Source of the DNA: JAJCYL01 sp963664285
GTDB lineage: Bacteria > Bacteroidota > Bacteroidia > Cytophagales > Cyclobacteriaceae
Direction of reading: 5' to 3'
Assembly (NCBI GenBank): GCA_963664285.2
Contig: CAXXNX010000010.1
Location: 1 to 64,000, forward strand
DNA: 64,000 nucleotides
Positions 58,098 to 64,000 of this stretch are shown piece by piece. Position 1 is the stretch's first letter. Each line of letters opens with the position of its first letter. Position numbers and translations under genes: made by a program. A model generated the notes under the pieces. That model made no database searches. It saw only the letters and a list, made by a program, of their open reading frames with translations, and was not told the DNA's origin.

Positions 58098-59378
58098 GTT
58101 AAAGGCACATGCTTTACACTAGATTTAAGCTGAGCCTTGTTGATTGTTGTTTCTTCCTTAATTCTTTTTCATTGAAATATCCTAAAAATACATTCCTATA
58201 AAACACCTTCCAAATACCATTACCAAGCTCCACAGCAGCCACCTGTCTACCGATTAGCCCTCTTAGTCATGTAAACCCAGAAATAAGACTTCCACCTCAC
58301 ATTACCGTTTTGAGTTACATTCATCACCTTCATGTAAGAAGGATAGTCATATGGCTTTATCTTTTCCGGAAATGGTCTTGTAGAAAAGTCGTGTATTTTA
58401 CCAGGTGTCTCCATTTCGAGCGCCTCATGTGGACGTTCGTAATTGTACTCTTTGACAAATTGATTGAGTTTGCGCTGTTGGGACTTCAGGTCAAATGCTG
58501 AAGGGACAGCACAAGCTGCCTTTAAATCGCGATGCATGCGTTCATGCCTGCCATTTTGTTCAGGGTGGGCAGGGTCAGAAAATACAGGTAAAATTCCCAA
58601 GTCAATGAACCAGTATGAAAGCCTGGAGTAACGTTGAATAGCTGTTACAAAACCAAAGGGAACACCATTGTCGGTGTGGACCTGTTGGGGTAGTCCGTAT
58701 TTGCGAAAAACCCTTTTAAACTCATTTTTAGCTGATTTGTAGTCTTCTTTGTACATAGCCTTTGCAGTGAACAGGAAGCGACTTTTAGAGTCAGCTATGG
58801 TCAATGGATGGCAGTAGATTCTATTGCCCATTAGGAACTTTCCCTTGTAGTCAGCAGACCAGACTTCATTGCAATGATGGGGATCGAAAATAGGATATGT
58901 TGGCTTGACCCTTCGCAGTCGCTTTTGTGGACATACCAAACCATTCTTAGACAGAATATTGTGTACAGTAACCACCAATGGGATGTCCTCAACGTTACAA
59001 TGGTTAAACAATAGTCGGTGTAATTTTTTGGCTCCCCAACGAGGGTATTTACCCTTCAATTTCAGTATCTTTTCTTCCACATATTCTTTGGTTCGATTGG
59101 GATGATTCCTGGGAGCTGATGATTGATCTCGAATCCCGTTAATGCCTCGGGTTTCATACCGATTAATGAGTCTGTAGGCGGTAGGACGGGATACTCCAAA
59201 GGCTTTACTTAATTCGGTGATGGTATACTTTCCGGTTAACCATTCGCAGATAAATTCTACTCTTTGTTCCATAGTCGTTACATTTTTCCAAGGCATATCA
59301 ATTTGTGTTTTATCACAAATCACTCCTTAAAATGTGTAAACTATGTCCCTTTAAAAGTGTAAACTATGTGCCTTTAAC
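58098..59378 (-). mobile_element. IS481-family element
   Basis: About 1281 bp. The left end GTTAAAGGCACATGCTTTAC and the right end GTGTAAACTATGTGCCTTTAAC are imperfect inverted repeats. Inside the right end a second GTGTAAACTATGT (59334-59346) repeats the one at 59357-59369. No target duplication is clear, so the exact boundaries may be off by a few bases. Confidence 0.75.
58247..59323 (-). CDS. IS481-family transposase
   Basis: Up to 358 residues. A helix-turn-helix (TITELSKAFGVSRPTAYRLINR) leads to an rve/DDE integrase core with NEVWSADYKGKFL, VHTDNGVPF and NGRHERMHRDLK, and the C-terminal YNYERPHEALEMETPG signature. The frame is intact. The start is GTG at 59323 or ATG at 59296; which one is used is not clear. 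Confidence 0.93.
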   Translation of the reverse strand: MICDKTQIDMPWKNVTTMEQRVEFICEWLTGKYTITELSKAFGVSRPTAYRLINRYETRGINGIRDQSSAPRNHPNRTKEYVEEKILKLKGKYPRWGAKKLHRLLFNHCNVEDIPLVVTVHNILSKNGLVCPQKRLRRVKPTYPIFDPHHCNEVWSADYKGKFLMGNRIYCHPLTIADSKSRFLFTAKAMYKEDYKSAKNEFKRVFRKYGLPQQVHTDNGVPFGFVTAIQRYSRLSYWFIDLGILPVFSDPAHPEQNGRHERMHRDLKAACAVPSAFDLKSQQRKLNQFVKEYNYERPHEALEMETPGKIHDFSTRPFPEKIKPYDYPSYMKVMNVTQNGNVRWKSYFWVYMTKRANR

Positions 59379-59406
59379 GTACCAAATTGATGCCAACAGG
59401 CTATGT

Positions 59407-59570
59407 AGTGTCTCTAAGAAAACAGCCCTTTTTTTATAAAATGAATTATTATGGATGAGATTTTCATTTTCTTTCTATGAGTTAATACCTGAGTATCAAT
59501 CGATTAGAAAAAATGGAAAGATCGACCATAAGAATAATTTTTAATTTAGGTGTGTTTTCTTAGAGACACT
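59407..59570 (-). mobile_element. 164-bp MITE, copy 2
   Basis: Identical to the element at 30060-30223 when inverted. Perfect 18-bp terminal repeats and a 4-bp duplication ATGT at 59403-59406 and 59571-59574. It lies 28 bases beyond the IS481 end and 130 bases upstream of the LYS1-like gene. Confidence 0.92.
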
Positions 59571-59663
59571 ATGTAAGAAGAAATACACCAACCAATAACC
59601 ACTTACAAATAATATTTCACTAATCTCCATGGCTTAAGATTAAAGTACTGATCTTAAAACTCC

Positions 59664-59671
59664 TAAATTTG
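59664..59671 (+). promoter_or_regulatory. Candidate -7 box for the LYS1-like gene
   Basis: TAAATTTG fits TAnnTTTG exactly, 28 bases before the ATG at 59700. No -33 TTG is found at the expected distance. Confidence 0.4.
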
Positions 59672-59699
59672 CCGCCTTCCTATCCGTAAAAAGCATACA

Positions 59700-60917
59700 A
59701 TGACGAAAATAGGTATTATTCATGAAGGCAAAATCCCACCGGATCATCGGGTTCCTCTAACTCCATCCCAGGCCAAATACATTAATGAATATTTCCCGGG
59801 TGCAGAGGTGGTTTGTCAGACTAGTAATATTCGCTGCTTCAGTGATTATCAATATGCCGATAAGGGTATTAGCGTGGTTGATAACCTCAATGATTGTGAT
59901 ATTATTCTTGGGTTAAAAGAGGTTGAAATACCAGACTTGCTTGATGATAAAACGTATGTTTTCTTTTCTCACACCATAAAGGAGCAATCCTATAACCAAA
60001 AATTGCTTCAGGAAATTAGCAAAAAGAAAATCAAGTTGATAGATTACGAAGTGCTTACCACTACAGAGGGGCAAAGAGTAATCGCTTTTGGGAGATGGGC
60101 TGGCATAGTTGGCGCCTACAATAGTTTATACACTTATGGTAAACGTTACAATAGTTATCAATTACGCAGGGCAACTGAGTGTTTCAATTATGATGATTTA
60201 AAGACCGAGTATCAAAAAATCAAATTGCCGCCGGTTAAAATTGCGATTACAGGGGGTGGAAGAGTTGCCAAAGGAGCCATGGAAGTTCTCAATGGTATTG
60301 GTATCAGAAAAGTAACTCCTTCAGATTATCTCCAACGTTATTTTCATGAGCCGGTATTTACTCAACTAAACAACCGGGACTACAACATTCACAAAGATGG
60401 ACTCTCTTTTAACAGAGGTGAGTTCTTCAAACATCCGGAAAATTTTCAAAGTGATTTCAGGAAATTTGCCAATGAAACTGATATCCTGATAGCTACCGCT
60501 TATTGGAACCCCGCCGCACCACTACTCTTCACAACCGAAGAAGCGTGTCAAAATGACTTCAGGATTAAGGTAATTGCTGACATTACATGTGATATTGAAG
60601 GATCAATCCCTTCAACTAAGAGACCCGCTACTATCGAGGATCCTATTTATGATTTTGATCCAACTCAGGATAAAATAGCGCCCCCATTTTCCGATGAAGG
60701 AAACATCAGCGTTATGGCAGTTGATAACCTGCCCTGTGAACTACCGATAAATGCTTCTGAAGATTTTGGCGCTCAGTTGATTAAAAATGTTATACCTCAT
60801 TTGATTGGTGACGATATAGAAGGAATAATCAGGAGAGCTACCATTACTAAGGGTGGTAAACTAACTGATGAATTTGATTATCTATCCAATTATTTGAATG
60901 GTAAGAATCACAAATGA
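59700..60917 (+). CDS. LYS1/alanine-dehydrogenase-like NAD(P) oxidoreductase
   Basis: 405 residues. The N-terminal half starts GIIHEGKIPPDHRVPLTP, the R-V-x-L-T/S-P block of the alanine dehydrogenase/PNT fold; the NAD-binding half has IAITGGGRVAKGAMEVL. Later VIADITCDIEGSIPST matches saccharopine dehydrogenase (LYS1-type) proteins. It forms or cleaves a secondary amine or amino acid; the substrate is not settled. An IS1595 copy begins 24 bases after its stop. Confidence 0.85.
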   Translation: MTKIGIIHEGKIPPDHRVPLTPSQAKYINEYFPGAEVVCQTSNIRCFSDYQYADKGISVVDNLNDCDIILGLKEVEIPDLLDDKTYVFFSHTIKEQSYNQKLLQEISKKKIKLIDYEVLTTTEGQRVIAFGRWAGIVGAYNSLYTYGKRYNSYQLRRATECFNYDDLKTEYQKIKLPPVKIAITGGGRVAKGAMEVLNGIGIRKVTPSDYLQRYFHEPVFTQLNNRDYNIHKDGLSFNRGEFFKHPENFQSDFRKFANETDILIATAYWNPAAPLLFTTEEACQNDFRIKVIADITCDIEGSIPSTKRPATIEDPIYDFDPTQDKIAPPFSDEGNISVMAVDNLPCELPINASEDFGAQLIKNVIPHLIGDDIEGIIRRATITKGGKLTDEFDYLSNYLNGKNHK

Positions 60918-60940
60918 AATAATTTGCAGTTAAAATTTGT

Positions 60941-62015
60941 GGCTAAGTTCTAAATAACACAGCAATTATTATTATCTTCGCTATATGATATCAAGTCAAG
61001 AGATCAAAAATTTATTTGCGCAATTGCCGATAAGTTCCCAAACCGAATTGTTGGATGAGTTGCTCCAGGAGCAGGAATTACAAGGCAAAGTATTGATTGC
61101 CGCTCAACAACAAATAGCAGAGAAAAGAAAGAAGAAACCCTGTCCAAATTGCACAAGCGAGAAGGTATATAAGAGGGGCAGACAAAAAGGTGTGCAGATG
61201 TATCAGTGCAATGAATGTAAAAGATGGTACAGTGAAACAACAGGGACACCTTTGTATGACATCAAGCTTAAATCAAAATGGCAATCTTATCTGCGCTGCA
61301 TGGAGCAGGGCATGCCGATAAAAAAGATAGCAAAACAAATCGGAATAAGCATCCAGACAAGCTTCGACTGGCGGCATAAGATATTGAGTTCACTAAATGA
61401 GTTTGTTCCCGAACAGTTATCCTCGGAAGTAGAATGTGATGAATTGGAACTGGCACTTAACAACAAGGGCAGTCGAAATTTAGATAGGGCAGCAAGAAAG
61501 AGGGGAAACGATTTCATACGGAATATGGGAAAGGAAGAGGTCACAGTTGTCCAGGTAGTAACAGCGGTTGAACGCAAGGGGGAGAAGTACCTTAAAGCTG
61601 TTGCATCAAAACGGCTGAGCAAAGAAGAAATTTCAAAGGCATTGGATGGGAAGTTGGCCTACGGTGCAACCTTGATTACAGATAAGCACCCTTCTTATAA
61701 GGCTTTTGCCAAAGACAACCCCTCCATAAAGCACAAAGCGCTATTGGCCAAAGATCATGTGGATAGAGATGATAAAACAATCCATCTGCAAAAAGTAAAC
61801 AATGTTCACACTCAACTTAGGACATTCTTACGCCCATTCAATGGTGTCAGTTCCAAATATTTGCAAAACTACCTGAATTGGTATGCTTATGCTGACCGAA
61901 TAAGAGAGAGTAAAACAACTTTGAAACAATGGTTTCTGACTATGCTATTAACGGATCAAGCCTATCATCTGTATGAGCTATTTAAACAAAATGCTGTTAT
62001 AATTAGAACTTAGCT
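60941..62015 (+). mobile_element. IS1595-family element, copy 3
   Basis: 1075 bp, same ends as copies 1 and 2, with exact 8-bp duplications AAATTTGT at 60933-60940 and 62016-62023. It lies between the LYS1-like gene and the protease gene, in the same orientation as both. Confidence 0.93.
60985..62013 (+). CDS. IS1595-family transposase, copy 3
   Basis: 342 residues, protein identical to copy 2; the DNA differs by a silent change near 61020 (GCG for GCA, Ala). The zinc ribbon and catalytic motifs are intact. Confidence 0.93.
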   Translation: MISSQEIKNLFAQLPISSQTELLDELLQEQELQGKVLIAAQQQIAEKRKKKPCPNCTSEKVYKRGRQKGVQMYQCNECKRWYSETTGTPLYDIKLKSKWQSYLRCMEQGMPIKKIAKQIGISIQTSFDWRHKILSSLNEFVPEQLSSEVECDELELALNNKGSRNLDRAARKRGNDFIRNMGKEEVTVVQVVTAVERKGEKYLKAVASKRLSKEEISKALDGKLAYGATLITDKHPSYKAFAKDNPSIKHKALLAKDHVDRDDKTIHLQKVNNVHTQLRTFLRPFNGVSSKYLQNYLNWYAYADRIRESKTTLKQWFLTMLLTDQAYHLYELFKQNAVIIRT

Positions 62016-62108
62016 AAATTTGTTAAAGTAAGTATCCATTCTCATCTCTGTTCGTTTTAAGGGTAAGTTGGTTAACTTTTAAGATTATAAGGACTATAAA
62101 TTTAAGTT

Positions 62109-63584
62109 ATGATGTCAAAGAAGCAGTTTTATTTCGGTTTAATATTTGCCTCGCTATTTGGTGGATTGATAGCATTAGGAGGTTTCCATATCCTTGTCGA
62201 CCAGGAGAAGGACATTACGTCTTTTGACCAGGTCCAACCGATTAAATTCACCAGTAATTTTGATACCGCATCCATCAGGATACCAGAGGGGCTGAACTTT
62301 GTTTATGCGGCGGAAGTGACTATGCCATCAGTTGTTCACATCCGTTCAACTTACAAGGGTTCAGGATATGCTTTAAGAAACCCTTTGGATAATATGTTCA
62401 GGGATTATTTCGGTGATCGGTTCCGTGATCGGGGAGGTGAACAGAGAAGAGGAAGATCAAGTGGTTCTGGTGTGATTATCTCTGACGACGGATACATTGT
62501 TACCAACAATCACGTCATTGAACATGCAGATGAGATAGAAGTTCTTTTGAGTGATAACCGGTCATACCCCGCGAAAATTATTGGCACCGACCCCACTACC
62601 GATCTGGCTTTACTTAAGATTGGAGAAGGAGGTTTGCCCTATCTAATTTTTGGTAATTCTGACGATGTAAGAATCGGTGAGTGGGTTCTCGCTGTAGGAA
62701 ACCCTTTTGAATTCAGATCTACAGTTACAGCAGGTATTGTTAGTCAGAAGGCCCGTAACATTAATATCCTTCGGGGTAATGCCCTGAGTATTGAGGCGTT
62801 CCTTCAGACTGATGCGGCCGTCAATCCTGGTAACAGTGGCGGGGCATTAGTAGATCTACGAGGCAACCTGGTTGGAATTAATACAGCTATTGCCACACAT
62901 ACAGGATCGTTTGAAGGCTATTCTTTTGCTGTTCCTGCCGCATTGGTAAAAAAAGTAATGGATGACTTGCTTGAATTTGGAGTAGTGCAAAGAGCCCTTC
63001 TTGGTGTCAGTATTGTTAACGTCAATGCACAATTAGCAGAAGACCAAGACCTTGATGTTTTGACCGGTGTTTATATAGCCAGGGTAAATGAAGGTAGCTC
63101 GGCAGAAGATGCTGGAATAAAAAAAGGTGATGTAATTATTGAAGTTGGAAATGTTGTAGTCAAAAATGTTGCAGAACTGCAAGAACAAATTGCCAGGAAA
63201 CGACCAGGAGACAGGGTACTCGTCAAGTATGTACGTAACGGAAAGGAAAAGACAGTAACTACTACTTTGAAAAACACCATGGGCAATACTGAAATAGTAG
63301 AAGTCAGGAATTCCATGGTTATCGAAGGGGCAACTTTTGAAGATGTCTCAGATGAAGAGAAAAACGAGCTTGGTATTGATGGTGGTGTCAAACTTGCTGA
63401 AATTGGCAATGGTAAGTGGAAGGATTCCGGCATAGATGAGGGATTCATTGTCACGAGCATCGATAAAAAATCAGTTAATACAGTTCAAGATCTTAGAAAT
63501 GCCTTGTTGAACAAGAATGGAGGAACGTTAATTGAGGGAATTTACCCCAATGGCGAGGAAGCTTTCTATGGAATTGGATGGTAA
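62109..63584 (+). CDS. DegP/HtrA-family serine protease
   Basis: 491 residues. A signal/anchor helix (about residues 8-28) leads to a trypsin-like domain with His 134 (NNHVIEH), Asp about 165 (TTDLALLK) and Ser about 242 (NPGNSGGALVD). A PDZ domain follows (GVSIVNVNAQLAEDQDLDVL to KRPGDRVLVKYVRNG), then a second C-terminal PDZ-like stretch. It degrades or refolds misfolded periplasmic proteins. The gene is intact; IS1595 ends 93 bases before it. Confidence 0.93.
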   Translation: MMSKKQFYFGLIFASLFGGLIALGGFHILVDQEKDITSFDQVQPIKFTSNFDTASIRIPEGLNFVYAAEVTMPSVVHIRSTYKGSGYALRNPLDNMFRDYFGDRFRDRGGEQRRGRSSGSGVIISDDGYIVTNNHVIEHADEIEVLLSDNRSYPAKIIGTDPTTDLALLKIGEGGLPYLIFGNSDDVRIGEWVLAVGNPFEFRSTVTAGIVSQKARNINILRGNALSIEAFLQTDAAVNPGNSGGALVDLRGNLVGINTAIATHTGSFEGYSFAVPAALVKKVMDDLLEFGVVQRALLGVSIVNVNAQLAEDQDLDVLTGVYIARVNEGSSAEDAGIKKGDVIIEVGNVVVKNVAELQEQIARKRPGDRVLVKYVRNGKEKTVTTTLKNTMGNTEIVEVRNSMVIEGATFEDVSDEEKNELGIDGGVKLAEIGNGKWKDSGIDEGFIVTSIDKKSVNTVQDLRNALLNKNGGTLIEGIYPNGEEAFYGIGW

Positions 63585-63597
63585 TACATTCGCCTTA

Positions 63598-63631
63598 AAC
63601 CTTTAGGAAAGTTTCAACTTTCCTAAAGGTT
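63598..63631. terminator. Strong hairpin between convergent genes
   Basis: AACCTTTAGGAAAGTT and AACTTTCCTAAAGGTT form a 16-bp stem with a two-base loop. No T run follows on either strand, so it may act as a transcript end stabiliser or Rho-assisted terminator. Confidence 0.65.
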
Positions 63632-63641
63632 AGGGTCAATA

Positions 63642-64000
63642 TTATTTCATCCCCTCTGCCTTTTCTATGGCACCTATCATTTTTTCCCTTACTGCCTTCA
63701 CCTTTTCCATCTCACCCTCATAAAATTTCAAAACCTCCTCATGTACAGTTCCTTCTTCCGGCTGGGCAAAGGAACGCATCCAACCCATCATAGACTCATT
63801 GGCAGCCTCTAATTCTGCTACGGCACCAAGGAATTCCTGTGCTTCTGCTGATAAAGAATCTGCCGTAATTAAGGAATCCGCACTTGCCTGAAGCGCACCT
63901 TTCAATTTTCTTATCATGCCCATTTTAGGCATAACCTCGTCATGAACCGCCATTACTTCATCAAACCTGGCTTTTTGTATGGCCTTTTGATCAGGTCCGC
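63642..64000 (-). CDS. Unknown helical protein, N-terminus outside the window
   Basis: At least 119 residues; the frame stays open to the window edge (GPDQKAIQKARFDEVMAVHD). It is Glu/Lys/Met-rich and all-helical, with repeats such as VMAVHDEVMPKMGMIRKLK and a C-terminal coiled segment. An ATG at 63953 is probably internal. Similar viral- and phage-free small lipoproteins exist in Bacteroidota, but no family is claimed. It converges on the protease gene. Confidence 0.6.
   Translation of the reverse strand, partial: GPDQKAIQKARFDEVMAVHDEVMPKMGMIRKLKGALQASADSLITADSLSAEAQEFLGAVAELEAANESMMGWMRSFAQPEEGTVHEEVLKFYEGEMEKVKAVREKMIGAIEKAEGMK

Noticed and set aside
1..64000. CRISPR arrays, tRNA and rRNA genes
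   Set aside because: No regular short repeats with unique spacers, no cloverleaf and no rRNA-like conserved stretches were seen on reading both strands.

Overview
The window looks like chromosomal DNA of a gliding member of the Bacteroidota, most likely a Cytophagales-type bacterium; I cannot name the genus. The evidence is an intact gldK-gldL-gldM-gldN type IX secretion (T9SS) and gliding cluster, two PorP/SprF-like outer-membrane proteins, a PorW/SprE-like TPR lipoprotein, secreted proteins with T9SS type A and type B C-terminal sorting domains, a Mg-type HemB, and TAnnTTTG-like promoter boxes. There is no tRNA, rRNA or CRISPR array that I can see.

Layout. 0-5 kb: start of a Ppx/GppA gene (leaving the window), an acyl-CoA carboxylase carboxyltransferase, an M42 aminopeptidase, an ion channel and a metal/cobalamin-binding protein. 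5-7.2 kb: an IS30-family element split by an IS1595-family element. 7.3-15.1 kb (minus strand): an envelope/energy operon running M23 peptidase, bactofilin, AtpZ-like, AtpI-like, atpB-E-F-H-A-G, then a UbiA-like membrane protein; atpD and atpC are not here. 15.2-21.9 kb (plus strand): PorW/SprE, a class A penicillin-binding protein and uvrC, closed by a bidirectional terminator. 21.9-32 kb (minus strand): gldN, gldM, gldL, gldK, SprF-like, hemD, a DUF4271-like membrane protein, and a BamA/TamA-like gene destroyed by a 164-bp MITE plus a partial local duplication. 32-42.9 kb: hemW, a LytS/LytR-type two-component pair, a small exported protein, a second IS1595 copy, hemB, two TerB-like paralogues, a HIT protein, a membrane VWA protein and a Crp/Fnr regulator with a perfect 30-bp palindrome upstream. 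42.9-44 kb: an intact IS30 copy. 44-58 kb: RluA, small membrane proteins, a 9xx-residue BNR-type T9SS cargo, a saccharopine-dehydrogenase-like reductase, a 1765-residue type B adhesin facing a SprF-like partner, an ATP-grasp enzyme and an isoprenylcysteine-methyltransferase-like protein. 58-64 kb: an IS481 element, the second MITE copy, a LYS1-like dehydrogenase, a third IS1595 copy, a DegP/HtrA protease and the end of an unknown gene.

How it fits together. Much of the window serves the cell envelope: proton motive force (ATP synthase, GldLM motor), T9SS channel and cargo, peptidoglycan synthesis and turnover, and outer-membrane assembly. Mobile DNA is the other theme: three 1075-bp IS1595 copies with exact 8-bp target duplications, two 1110-bp IS30 copies with 3-bp duplications, one IS481 element, and two identical MITEs with 4-bp duplications.

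Caution. At least eleven genes carry single-base frameshifts, nine of them in the first 22 kb and several in genes expected to be essential (atpB) or conserved (uvrC, pccB, PBP1A). The same products can be read through by joining frames, so base-calling or assembly error is more likely than mass gene decay. Broken genes are given here as full reconstructed spans.
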